A stretch of 64,000 bases of DNA, from assembly GCF_000373645.1 (NCBI RefSeq), contig NZ_KB892002.1:486932-550931 (forward strand), in the 5' to 3' direction. Of this stretch, positions 10,477 to 19,071 are shown piece by piece (the first letter of the stretch is position 1; the number at the start of each line of letters is the position of its first letter). Made by a program: the position numbers and the translations under genes. The DNA is from Streptomyces sp. ATexAB-D23 (GTDB lineage Bacteria; Actinomycetota; Actinomycetes; Streptomycetales; Streptomycetaceae). The notes under the pieces are model-generated. The model did not search any database. It saw only the letters and a program-made list of their open reading frames with translations, and was not told where the DNA came from.

Positions 10477-11736
10477 TCAGGTGGAAGCGTCGGCTCCGGT
10501 CGGGTCGGCGGTGCCGGCGGCGTCGCCCGGCACCGTCCGGCGCGCACGGGCCACCGACGGCCCGATCGCCGCGACACCCACCAGGAAGATCGCACCCATC
10601 GCCAGCCATCCCTCCGCCGTGTGGCCCACCACCAGCACCGACACCACGGCGGGGCCGACCGTCGCCTGCACCACCATGTGGAGGTGGAAGGCACCGAGGT
10701 ACTCACCCCGGGCGTGCTCGGGGGCGAGTCCGAATCCCAGGCCGAAACCGCTCGCGGACTGCCAGAGTTCGGCCAGGGTGAGAAGCAGGACGGCACAGAG
10801 CACGATCCCGCCGGTGGCCACGTTCCCCCACGCTCCGCCCAGGGCCAGCGCGGCACACGCGGCGGCACTGACGAGGCCGGCCCTGCGGGCCGCGGTGACA
10901 GCACCGTCGAGGGTGTCCGCGCCCCGGGAGGCCGCCACCTGGAAGAGCACCACCAGAACCGTGTTCACACCCATGATCAGCGGGACGATCCCGTGCGGGA
11001 GGTCAGTGCTCTGCACGATCCACAGCGGTATCCCGACCAGGAGTACGGCACTGTGCAGGGCCAGCAGGCTGGAGGCGCCGACCACGGCGAGGAACGGCCT
11101 GTCACGCAGCGCGCGGAATCGGCCCGCTCCTCCGCCGCCGGACTTGACGACGGTCGCCGGCAGCCCCAGCACCAATGAGGCGGCCAGCAGGAAGGTGAGC
11201 CCGTTGCCCAGCGGCAGCGCCTGAAGCGCCATGCCTCCGAGGCCGATCACTGTCGCCGAGAGCAGGGTGCCGACGGTGAAGCCCACGTTGAAGAGCGAGC
11301 GCAGGGCGGCACGGGCCGTCACCCTGTCCTGCTCCGGGATCAGCTCCATGACCAGGGCGCCGAAGGCCGGGCCGCAGCCGAATTCGAGTGCGCCGATGAG
11401 GATCACCAACGGGAAGAACAGCACGGGTGAGTGCACGAGCGGATACAGCGCGTACGCCCCGGCGAGTATGAACAGGAGGATGGCCAGCAGACGCCGGGCG
11501 CCTGTCCGGTCGGTCATCCGGCCGAGCAGCACGCTGGACACGAACCCGCTGAACCCGGCGAGGGAGAGACCGAGGCCCACCGTGGCCACCGGCAGGTCGG
11601 CGACCAGGACGAAGTAGACCGCCGAGCCGGACAGGAAGAGTCCGTTCCCCATGCTGTCGAGGAAGTGCAGGATCCCCAGCCGCCGGGCTGGGCCGGTAAG
11701 TGTGGAGAAGTTGTCCCGGACGAATTTTCTCAGCAT
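10477..11736 (-). CDS. MFS transporter, probable product exporter of the YcaO/TfuA cluster
   Basis: A 419-aa membrane protein with about 12 hydrophobic segments and the MFS loop 2-3 motif GRMTDRTGARRLL (residues about 70-85). It is on the same strand as the biosynthetic operon, 62 bases after the second M16 gene, and is the only transporter in this cluster. Export of the mature peptide and producer immunity are the likely roles (inference). No strong Shine-Dalgarno precedes the ATG, so a downstream start or coupling to operon transcription is possible. Confidence 0.85.
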   Translation of the reverse strand: MLRKFVRDNFSTLTGPARRLGILHFLDSMGNGLFLSGSAVYFVLVADLPVATVGLGLSLAGFSGFVSSVLLGRMTDRTGARRLLAILLFILAGAYALYPLVHSPVLFFPLVILIGALEFGCGPAFGALVMELIPEQDRVTARAALRSLFNVGFTVGTLLSATVIGLGGMALQALPLGNGLTFLLAASLVLGLPATVVKSGGGGAGRFRALRDRPFLAVVGASSLLALHSAVLLVGIPLWIVQSTDLPHGIVPLIMGVNTVLVVLFQVAASRGADTLDGAVTAARRAGLVSAAACAALALGGAWGNVATGGIVLCAVLLLTLAELWQSASGFGLGFGLAPEHARGEYLGAFHLHMVVQATVGPAVVSVLVVGHTAEGWLAMGAIFLVGVAAIGPSVARARRTVPGDAAGTADPTGADAST

Positions 11737-11798
11737 GTGGGTGACCGATCGACGGAAGCGGGCGGAAGAGGGGGCAGGGTGTCGAAAGCAGGACGTGC

Positions 11799-13100
11799 TC
11801 AGCCGGCCGGGGGCGACCCGGGGGCGGTGGAGGGAAGGCCGGGCGCGGGAGCGGGAGCGACCACCACACCGGTGGGAGCGGACGCCAGGCAGGCAGCAGC
11901 GACGCCCTCGACGTCGTCGCGTGTCGTGGCGCGCAGCCGGTTCTCGTAGTCACGGAGCCAGTGGGGCTCCAGACCGCTCGCCAGCACTCCGGTCAGGGTG
12001 GAAGCCGTGCCCGAGCGTGAGGAGCAGGCCATCGCCATCGAGCCGACGGCGTAGTTGCAGGCGCCGGCGAGCTCCTCCGCAGTGAATCCACCGTCCGCGA
12101 GCCGGTGCAACTCCTCCCGGATCAGAGCCAGGGCGCGTGCCGCTCCGTCGGTCCTGACATCCGCCTCGACGGTGAACGCGGCCGTCCGGCCGAGCGGATC
12201 GAGCACTGCCCGGGGGGCGTATGCGAGGCCCTCCCGCTCGCGGAGCACACGGGTCAGCCGACTGCCGTAGTAGCCGCCGAGCATCAGCACCGCGAGTTGG
12301 AGCGCGGGGTAGGAGCCGTCCCCTCGGCCGGGGACGACGCCGCCCAGCCTGATCAGGGTCTGCGGGGTCTCCGGCAGCAACAGGGTGACCGGCTCCGTCC
12401 GTGGCCGGCCCGGCTCCGGGGCGGTCCCGTCACCGTCACCGGCGTGCTCGGTCGCCGCGGGCAGCAGCGTGACCGCGGCGGCGAGCAGGGCGTCGGCGGC
12501 GCCGCTGCCCACGACGACCGCCCTGCGTCCGGCGGCCGGGGGACCGGCGAGCAGAGCCGTCAGCTCCGCCCCGGTGACGTGCGCGGCGTGGGCGGCGGTG
12601 GGGGGTATCCCGTACGGGTGGTCCCCGTACACGGCGGCGAGGAATCCCGCGCGGGCCACCGCGGCCGGGTGCCCGGCGGCGGCTGTGATCCGTGCGCCGA
12701 CCCGGGCCGCCGCCGTTCGTACGCGGTCGGGTGCGAACAGCCCGTCTCCGGAGAGGGCGGCGGCAACCCGTGCGGCGACGTCCGACAGATCCTCCCCGAA
12801 GGTGCGGAGAGCGATCACCAGCCGGTCGGCGCGCGCCTCGACGCGGGTAACCGCGAGCGAACCCACGGACTCCTCCAAGGCGGCCCCGAGCACCTCGGAC
12901 GCGACCTTCGTCCGCGTGGTGTGGGCCCGGGACGCGGCGGTCAGAGGCAGCAGCAGGCGCGCCTCGGCGAGGCCGGCGGAGCCGGGCCTGCCGACGGCCA
13001 CCGCCGTGCCGCCCGGCGTCGCGGCGCCCAGATGCGTGAACGGGGCGAAGTGCGGCCGGGGAAGTGCCCGCGGCTCCGGGCCCCGTGACATCTCCCTCAT
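11799..13100 (-). CDS. M16-family peptidase homologue lacking the zinc motif (regulatory subunit)
   Basis: A 433-aa M16/insulinase-fold protein. No HxxEH zinc motif is present in the N-terminal half. The C-terminal half has GGYYGSRLTRVLREREGLAY, the substrate-binding Gly/Arg/Tyr signature of the non-catalytic partner in heterodimeric M16B enzymes. The ATG at 13100 overlaps the stop of the M16 gene upstream (ATGA), and GGAG lies 7 bases before it. I infer an obligate heterodimer with the 13097-14377 product, acting on the modified precursor. Confidence 0.87.
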   Translation of the reverse strand: MREMSRGPEPRALPRPHFAPFTHLGAATPGGTAVAVGRPGSAGLAEARLLLPLTAASRAHTTRTKVASEVLGAALEESVGSLAVTRVEARADRLVIALRTFGEDLSDVAARVAAALSGDGLFAPDRVRTAAARVGARITAAAGHPAAVARAGFLAAVYGDHPYGIPPTAAHAAHVTGAELTALLAGPPAAGRRAVVVGSGAADALLAAAVTLLPAATEHAGDGDGTAPEPGRPRTEPVTLLLPETPQTLIRLGGVVPGRGDGSYPALQLAVLMLGGYYGSRLTRVLREREGLAYAPRAVLDPLGRTAAFTVEADVRTDGAARALALIREELHRLADGGFTAEELAGACNYAVGSMAMACSSRSGTASTLTGVLASGLEPHWLRDYENRLRATTRDDVEGVAAACLASAPTGVVVAPAPAPGLPSTAPGSPPAG

Positions 13101-14377
13101 CGGGCAGCTCCTGACGACGACGGGACGGCGGAGACGGGGAGGCTGGTGATCCGGGCTCCGGGAAGGCCCGCGTAGTGCCCGGCCCACCTGGCCACCTCCT
13201 GGTCCGGTACCACGCGCAGGGCATCGGGCACCGACTCCAGGTGGTGGGGATCGTCGTGGACCGCCGCGCCGACCGCGAGCCACGAGGCACGGCTCGTCAC
13301 GGAGTCGAGTTCCGCGTGCAGGTGCAGCGCGGTCTGCCGGCGGATGGCGGCGAGCGGTTCCGCGACCGGGACCCGCCCGTCGGCGATCCCGCCGAGCAGG
13401 TGTCGCACACACTGCTCCGCCTCGTCGGGCGAGGCGTCCACCGGGTGGGGGAAGTCCACCGCGAACAGGGCGCCGTGAGCGATGTCGAACGGATTGCCGG
13501 TGCGGGAGACACGTGCCCGGAGTTCTCCTCGGGGACGGCTGTCCGGCGCGTGGCAGCCGCAGCGGTCCCCCAGCGTCTCCAGGACTTCGCTCAGCAGCAC
13601 GGTCGCCAGGTGGCCGGACGGGTCGAGGGAGGGCGAAGGGCTGCGGAACCCGCAGACCGTCCGGCCCGCCGGGGCGACCCGGTCGCCCCGGTACCGGTGC
13701 CGGGGCCCGGTGACCGGTGTCTCCTCGGCCCGGTCGTGCCGCCACGCCGGCCGGGCCGGCAGCCCGCCCAGCATCCGCTCGACGAGACCGAGAGCACGGT
13801 CCGGGTCGAAGTCGCCCGCCAGCGCCAGATGGATGTTCTCCGGGGCGTAGGACCGGTCGTAGAACCCGCGGAGCGTCTCCGGGTCCAGCCCGTTCAGCGC
13901 TTCGGGATCACCGTAGCCGTTGTGGCGGTTCTCCCAGGTGTCGTGCAGAAGGTCCGGGAGGTCGAAGAGAACGAGCCCACCGTGGGGCCGCTGGAGGATG
14001 TTGCGGCGAATCTCGGCGAGCACCACGTCCTTCTGCGCGGCGACGTGGGAGGCGGAGAGATCCGGGTCCGCCAGGCGGTCGCGTTCGATGCGCAGTCCGA
14101 CCTCGAACCCGTCGGCCGGCAGCACCGAGGTGTACTGGGTGTAATCGGCGGCCGTTCGCGCGTTCATCGTGCCGCCCATGGCCAGCACCGCCTCGGTCAG
14201 TGGTCTGCTGCTGGACGCGCCCTGGACCAGGACGTGTTCGAGGAGGTGGGCGGCGCCGGCGACCGGTTCGTTGCGGAACCCGGTGCCGACGTGCAGGCAG
14301 ACCGCGACGACGTGCGTACCGGGAAGCGGCTCCAACAGGACCCTGAGCCCGTTGCCGAGGCGGATGGTCCCGGTCAT
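13097..14377 (-). CDS. M16-family zinc peptidase (catalytic subunit)
   Basis: A 426-aa protein with the inverted zinc motif HLLEH at residues 44-48, in AGAAHLLEHVLVQG. The downstream Glu is in DVVLAEI (about residue 122), as in catalytic M16B peptidases. The ATG at 14377 overlaps the GNAT stop by four bases. Together with the zinc-less neighbour it should form a cage-like protease for short or unfolded peptides; in RiPP pathways M16 pairs remove leaders or trim tails. The preceding in-frame sequence up to 14680 is non-coding shadow of the GNAT gene. Confidence 0.9.
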   Translation of the reverse strand: MTGTIRLGNGLRVLLEPLPGTHVVAVCLHVGTGFRNEPVAGAAHLLEHVLVQGASSSRPLTEAVLAMGGTMNARTAADYTQYTSVLPADGFEVGLRIERDRLADPDLSASHVAAQKDVVLAEIRRNILQRPHGGLVLFDLPDLLHDTWENRHNGYGDPEALNGLDPETLRGFYDRSYAPENIHLALAGDFDPDRALGLVERMLGGLPARPAWRHDRAEETPVTGPRHRYRGDRVAPAGRTVCGFRSPSPSLDPSGHLATVLLSEVLETLGDRCGCHAPDSRPRGELRARVSRTGNPFDIAHGALFAVDFPHPVDASPDEAEQCVRHLLGGIADGRVPVAEPLAAIRRQTALHLHAELDSVTSRASWLAVGAAVHDDPHHLESVPDALRVVPDQEVARWAGHYAGLPGARITSLPVSAVPSSSGAAR

Positions 14378-14895
14378 GAGCGGTCCTCCCGCAGAGCCGA
14401 GTACAGCACCTGATCGTGCCAGGCGCCGCCCCGCCACTGCGCCCGGCGCAGAACGCCTTCTTGGACGAACCCAGCCTTCTCCAGGGCGCGTCGCTCGGCG
14501 ATGTTGGCGTGATCGGTCCATGCCTGGACGCGCTCGGCGCGGGTGTGGTCGAAGAGGTAGTCGAGCAGCTGCCGCTGGGCCCGGGTCCCGGTGCCCAGCC
14601 CCCGGGCCGACGGGAACAGCCCGATGGCCACCGTCCAGCACGACGACGTGTCGGGACGCCCCCAGGCGGACCGGAACCACTCGGTCCGGCCCACGGTCGC
14701 GCCGTCGGCCGTCACGCTCAGCACTCCGCCCTCCGGTCCGAGCAGCCCGTCATCGGCGAGCCGCCGGCGCATGCGGAGGGCAGGCGTGAAGCCGAACCAC
14801 TGGTGAGGACCGGTTCCTTCGGCCGTGGCGAACTCCCTTTCGAAGAGATCGAGATCGGCCTCGGTGACGGGCCGGAGGGACACTTCATGGATCAC
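14374..14895 (-). CDS. GNAT-family N-acetyltransferase
   Basis: A 173-aa GNAT protein of the RimJ/RimL type: LRPVTEADLDLFEREF at the N-terminus, an acetyl-CoA loop at ARGLGTGTRAQRQLL (motif A) and NIAERRALEKAGFVQEGVLR near the C-terminus. The GTG start at 14895 overlaps the AAC(3)-like stop (GTGA), and its own stop overlaps the M16 start, so it is embedded in the biosynthetic operon. Likely roles are peptide N-terminus or side-chain acylation, or self-protection; the substrate is not visible. Confidence 0.87.
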   Translation of the reverse strand: MIHEVSLRPVTEADLDLFEREFATAEGTGPHQWFGFTPALRMRRRLADDGLLGPEGGVLSVTADGATVGRTEWFRSAWGRPDTSSCWTVAIGLFPSARGLGTGTRAQRQLLDYLFDHTRAERVQAWTDHANIAERRALEKAGFVQEGVLRRAQWRGGAWHDQVLYSALREDRS

Positions 14896-15842
14896 GGGGT
14901 GCTCCTGGTAGCGGGTGTTTCCTCATGCGGGTACGCCTCGTCCTCACCGTCCGCGAGCCGGACGGGAAGGCTTCCGTCCGCCTCGACGACATCGCACCAG
15001 CCCGGAGGAGCGACGCCGCGGCGCAGGTCGCGGTGGACGAGCAGCCATCGCGCCGCGAAGCGCACCAGCGGCCGGACCGGTACCGCACGGCAGACGGCGT
15101 CACCGATCCGTACCTCACGCATCGCGCCGCCGGCCTTCTCGTAGGCCGCCCCGATGGACGGGAAGTCACCTTCCCAGACCAGCAGTTCGGGCACGTCGTA
15201 CCACTCGGTCGCGCCGTCGGCACCGGCGCGGGGCAACGCCCACCGTCCGGACCGGCGCCCGGGGTAGGCCACCTGGTACTCGGCAAGGTGCAGGACCGTG
15301 CACCTCCCCCACCCCGTCCCCAACATCAGCACCGTCGCGTCGAGGTCCCACAGGCGCCCCAGCGGGCTCTGCGCGGAGAACCGCCAGGCGTCGGGATGAC
15401 GGCCGACGACGGCTGCCGCCAACGGACCCTGCGCCGCGAACGATACGTGCGGGTGCGGCGACCTCAGCGTGTCCGGCAGCGACCTCACCAGGTCCGGGAC
15501 TGCCCCGATGGTCCGGGCGACCGGGGTGCACAGCGGGTCGTACGGGGGGATCTCCGCGGACACGTCGGGGTGCGGAGCCAGGTCTCGGCGCAGCCAGGTG
15601 CGCGGGTGGCAGAGCTGAGGGGTGAAGGCGGGCACCACCAGGGTGCCCGTGGGGCCGATGGCGTCGCGCAGGGCGAGTTGGACGCTCTGCGCCCCGCCGG
15701 CCACGTAGCCGAAGGAACGGAGCGATGTGTGGACCAGGACCACGTCCCCGGACGCGGTTCCCAATGCGCCGAGCCCACGGACCAACGAGCCCCGGGTCAC
15801 GACCTGGCGGGGCACCCCCGCGGACGGCTCCCCGTGCGTCAC
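14892..15842 (-). CDS. AAC(3)/antibiotic NAT-family acyltransferase
   Basis: A 316-aa member of the aminoglycoside N3-acetyltransferase family: GDVVLVHTSLRSFGYVAGG (residues about 32-50), GPTGTLVVPAFT, HPHVSFAAQGPLA and SPLGRLWDLDATVLMLGTG. These enzymes use acetyl-CoA to acylate amines. Within a RiPP operon it may acylate the peptide or protect the producer. The GTG start at 15842 has GGAGGGG just upstream and overlaps the S9 peptidase stop. The long upstream in-frame extension is a shadow of the peptidase gene. Classical aminoglycoside resistance is possible but unsupported by context. Confidence 0.85.
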   Translation of the reverse strand: MTHGEPSAGVPRQVVTRGSLVRGLGALGTASGDVVLVHTSLRSFGYVAGGAQSVQLALRDAIGPTGTLVVPAFTPQLCHPRTWLRRDLAPHPDVSAEIPPYDPLCTPVARTIGAVPDLVRSLPDTLRSPHPHVSFAAQGPLAAAVVGRHPDAWRFSAQSPLGRLWDLDATVLMLGTGWGRCTVLHLAEYQVAYPGRRSGRWALPRAGADGATEWYDVPELLVWEGDFPSIGAAYEKAGGAMREVRIGDAVCRAVPVRPLVRFAARWLLVHRDLRRGVAPPGWCDVVEADGSLPVRLADGEDEAYPHEETPATRSTP

Positions 15843-17788
15843 GGCCCCTCCCCCGCGTCCGCCTCGCGGCCGAACTCCTCCGCGCAGGCCGTGAGCGCCC
15901 AGCGGTACCACGCGCGCACATTGCCCGGCCGGCTCAGCGGGTGGGCCTCCGTCGGGAAGAACGCCGCCTCGCTGCGAGCGCCCTCGCTCAACAGCAGCCG
16001 GTGCGTCCTCAAGGTCTCCGTCGGCGGCACCAGACCGTCGTGGACTCCGTGCGAGAGCAGCACGCGTGTGCCCGGCGGCACCGGTCCCCGGGGGAGGCTC
16101 TGTGCGCGGTAGTCCGCCTCCCGGTCCACGAGGTCGCCGTACTCGCGAACCCACTGCCAGCCCACATCGCTTCCGCCGGCCACCTGAACGAAGTCGAGCG
16201 GCGCGGCGTGCGCCGCCACCAGCCGCGGGCGCAGCTCCGCCGCCGTCGCCAGAGCGAGATACCCCCCGAAGCTGCCGCCCATCAGGGCGAGACCGGTGTC
16301 CTCCAGACCCGCTTCGGCCCGCAGCAGGCGCACCTGCTCGGCGGCAGCCGCGGCGATGCCGGTGCGCCACACACGCCAGCCCGCGGTGACGGCGTCCCCG
16401 TACCCGAGACTCAACGGCGGCTCGACCAGGGCCACCGCATATCCGCGGGCCACGAACGGCCAGGGATTCCATCTCCAGGACCACTCGGTCCAGCTCTTGA
16501 ACGGGCCTCCGTGAAAGAACACGACGGTGCCGCGCGCCGGCGCGTCCTCCGGCAGGCACAGCCAACTGGCCAGCCGGCCTTCCACACCCGCGACCCGCTG
16601 CGGACGGTACACCGCCCTGCCGGGACGCTCCGGCATCCGAGTCGTCTCCACCCGTTCGACAGCGGCACCGCCCAGGTCCATGACGTCGAGGACCGGCGGC
16701 TCGTCGGGGGTCGACGACAGCACTGCCACGCCCCCGCCCCGGACCCGCAGGTCGAGGACCGATCCCGGGACCCGCAGGACCGACCGGCGGCCGCTGTCGA
16801 GGTCGTGCACATGGATGGACCTGAGCGGTCCGTCCTCGGCGGTGCACACGAGCCGGCCCGCGCCGCTCCATCCGGCCGGCCGCTGCCACAGTCCGTCCGG
16901 AGCCGCCAGCCTCCGCAGCTCCCACGTCTCGCTGTCCAGCACACAGGCGATCTGCCGGGGCGGCTCGTCGCCGGACGGGACCGAGGTACCGAGGTAGGCG
17001 ACGGACCGTCCCTCCGGATGCTGCACCGGGTAGCAGAGGTCCAGCCCGTCGAAGTCGATCGGCCTGCCGGGCCGGTTTCCGTCGGCGGGCACCGCGAGCA
17101 GCGAGAAGGAGCGGACACCTCCGGGGGACTGCGCGTACATCCCCAGCAGCAGCGTTCCTTCCCCCGCCCAGGCCACCTCGCCGGTGAGCTGCCTCCCGGG
17201 TGGCACCTCCAGACGCACCTCGCGCGGCTCGGCGGCGGCGTCGGTCGGCACCAGGAGCACGCGCCAGTCGTCGAGGGGGCGGCGAGCGGCTCCGAGCGAG
17301 ATCTCCGATCCGTCGGACCAGACCGCGTCGGAACCGGCGAAGGCCCCGTGTGCGCGGGGGGCATGCCGGCCGGCAACACCCACGAGACAGGCGACCTCGG
17401 ACGTACCGGGCCGCTCGGCGAGGCCGAGAACCCGTCCGGTGGTGCCGTAGAGCACGCGTTCCGGCCCCTCGACGCCCCGCAGGACGAGACTCTGGCCGTT
17501 CCGGCGGCGCACGCACACGAAGCCGCCGTCCACCCTCACCGCCTCGTCGGCGTACGGCATCGTCCACACGGGCCGCCAGGTCGCTCCGGGGCCGCGCGCG
17601 TAGCAGAGCAGCGTGGGGACCAGGGCGTTGTCGAGGGTGGGCGCAGAGACTCCGAGAAGCACCGCGTCGTCCCCAAACGCGGCTACCCGGTCGGCCCGGG
17701 GCTCGGACACCAGCTCCTCCACGAACCGCATGGCCGCCTCGTGACGACTGGCGCTGCCGTACGTCGCACGGAGTGCGGGAACAGTCAT
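15839..17788 (-). CDS. S9-family (prolyl oligopeptidase-like) serine peptidase
   Basis: A 649-aa protein with a beta-propeller-like N-terminal half and a C-terminal alpha/beta-hydrolase domain. Catalytic elements are visible: HGGP (426-429, oxyanion hole), GGSFGGY with nucleophile Ser506, HDGLVP with Asp584 and EAHPL with His616. The family cleaves short peptides, often next to Pro or as acylaminoacyl peptidase. The ATG at 17788 overlaps the TfuA stop (TGATG). With the M16 pair it supplies a second, mechanistically different proteolysis step; degradation of shunt peptides is an alternative. Confidence 0.88.
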   Translation of the reverse strand: MTVPALRATYGSASRHEAAMRFVEELVSEPRADRVAAFGDDAVLLGVSAPTLDNALVPTLLCYARGPGATWRPVWTMPYADEAVRVDGGFVCVRRRNGQSLVLRGVEGPERVLYGTTGRVLGLAERPGTSEVACLVGVAGRHAPRAHGAFAGSDAVWSDGSEISLGAARRPLDDWRVLLVPTDAAAEPREVRLEVPPGRQLTGEVAWAGEGTLLLGMYAQSPGGVRSFSLLAVPADGNRPGRPIDFDGLDLCYPVQHPEGRSVAYLGTSVPSGDEPPRQIACVLDSETWELRRLAAPDGLWQRPAGWSGAGRLVCTAEDGPLRSIHVHDLDSGRRSVLRVPGSVLDLRVRGGGVAVLSSTPDEPPVLDVMDLGGAAVERVETTRMPERPGRAVYRPQRVAGVEGRLASWLCLPEDAPARGTVVFFHGGPFKSWTEWSWRWNPWPFVARGYAVALVEPPLSLGYGDAVTAGWRVWRTGIAAAAAEQVRLLRAEAGLEDTGLALMGGSFGGYLALATAAELRPRLVAAHAAPLDFVQVAGGSDVGWQWVREYGDLVDREADYRAQSLPRGPVPPGTRVLLSHGVHDGLVPPTETLRTHRLLLSEGARSEAAFFPTEAHPLSRPGNVRAWYRWALTACAEEFGREADAGEGP

Positions 17789-19071
17789 CACGCCGCCTTC
17801 CGGGCCAGGCCGTCGACCAGTTCCAGGTCGAAGACCCGGGCGGACCGAACCGCCTCGTTCTCGTCCCGGAATCCGCGCTCCATCACGCACAGCCGGAAGT
17901 CGTGGTCGCTGTGCGCCTGCCACAGGTCCCGGAGCACCTCCCGGCAGCGGTCCTGCGACACCGGAGCGGCACCGACCGGTGACAGCAGCCGCAGGCACCA
18001 GTGCTCCACCTCGGCGGGGGAAGCACCCCCCAGCGCCTCCTGGGGGAGGTCGTAGTAGGCGAATCGCCCCGGCGGAAGTCTGAAGGTACGGGCCAACAGC
18101 CGTTCCTCGGCCGTCCAGTCGGCTGTGGCCACGGTGGGCCGGGCCAGCAGGGCGTCCGGGCGCGGCGCCGGCGGAAAGCCACCGGCGGCCAGTACCTGAC
18201 CGGCGCCGGCCTCCGGCGGGACACCGACGGCCTCGGCGGCGAGCCGCAGCGTGTAGGCGCGATGACGGACGGGGAAGTCGGCGGCGAACAGCTGGAGACA
18301 GGCCAGCGCGCTCCTGGCCGTCACCGGCGACCCCGGCACCAGCGGGCGGTGGTCGAACTCCCCCTCCCTGCCGTACGAACTGCGCCACACCGATTCGGCC
18401 GCCATCGCCCCGGCCCGGATGCCGGGCGCCGTCCCGGCGTCCTCCTCGGCCAGTACGGACAGGGCGTGCAGGGCGTCCTGCTTCTTCACATCGCCCTGTG
18501 CGCCGATCCTGGCCAGTACGGTCTCCACCGCGCCGCGGGCGGGTCCCGCCGCGCGCAACAGGGCCTGCGCGGACCGTTCGGTGAAATGCAGGCGTGCGGC
18601 GACTCGTTCGGCGTCTGCGGCCGCCTCCGCGCCCAGTTCGCCCGTGGCCACCAGTTCCTCGACCGCGTGCCGGACACCGACCAGTGGAATGGTGAGCCCC
18701 CGGCCCTCGCCGTCGTCCGCGTGCAGCAGCGCGACGTCCGAGTCGGCCACCAGGCGACCGTCCCGCGCCTGTTCGTAGACCCGCCCGAACCCCCTCATCC
18801 CGAAGGCGTCCAGCTCGGCGGCGCGCAGAGCACCCAGACTGCCCGCCCCAGCGACGTCCACGCCCCGGGCCAGCATGGCCAGGATCTCCTTGTGCCGGAT
18901 CGGCGCGAAGTGCTGGTAGACCCCGTCCACGAGCAGAATCCGGTCACCCGGCCTCGGGTCGAGCGCGAAGAGGTCACCGTGCCGGACCGGGGGAAGGTAG
19001 GAGAATCCGTTGTCGGGGCGTTCACCCGGGGGCAGCGTCGGACCGACGAACGCGAAGCGGCGAGACGTCAC
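17788..19071 (-). CDS. TfuA-domain protein, partner of YcaO in thioamidation
   Basis: A 427-aa protein. The N-terminal half is a TfuA core: FVGPTLPPGE at residues 8-17, LVDGVYQHF and HKEILAMLARGVDVAGAGSL followed by GALRAAELDAFGMRGFG. In thioamide-forming systems TfuA is thought to help supply sulphide for the YcaO reaction; TvaI of the thioviridamide cluster is an example. The C-terminal 200 residues are not part of the core and I recognise no domain there. The GTG start at 19071 overlaps the YcaO stop by four bases and has AGGAG upstream. Confidence 0.9.
   Translation of the reverse strand: MTSRRFAFVGPTLPPGERPDNGFSYLPPVRHGDLFALDPRPGDRILLVDGVYQHFAPIRHKEILAMLARGVDVAGAGSLGALRAAELDAFGMRGFGRVYEQARDGRLVADSDVALLHADDGEGRGLTIPLVGVRHAVEELVATGELGAEAAADAERVAARLHFTERSAQALLRAAGPARGAVETVLARIGAQGDVKKQDALHALSVLAEEDAGTAPGIRAGAMAAESVWRSSYGREGEFDHRPLVPGSPVTARSALACLQLFAADFPVRHRAYTLRLAAEAVGVPPEAGAGQVLAAGGFPPAPRPDALLARPTVATADWTAEERLLARTFRLPPGRFAYYDLPQEALGGASPAEVEHWCLRLLSPVGAAPVSQDRCREVLRDLWQAHSDHDFRLCVMERGFRDENEAVRSARVFDLELVDGLARKAA

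Noticed and set aside
13101..13745. N-terminal extension of the zinc-less M16 protein (and similar extensions of YajQ, SecE, NuoI, NuoJ and the S9 peptidase)
   Set aside because: Each extension overlaps the preceding gene in another frame and lacks family similarity; coupled start codons with good RBS mark the true starts.
14892..15842. Plain aminoglycoside resistance gene
   Set aside because: The sequence family matches, but the gene is translationally coupled on both sides inside a peptide biosynthetic operon, so a pathway role is more likely.
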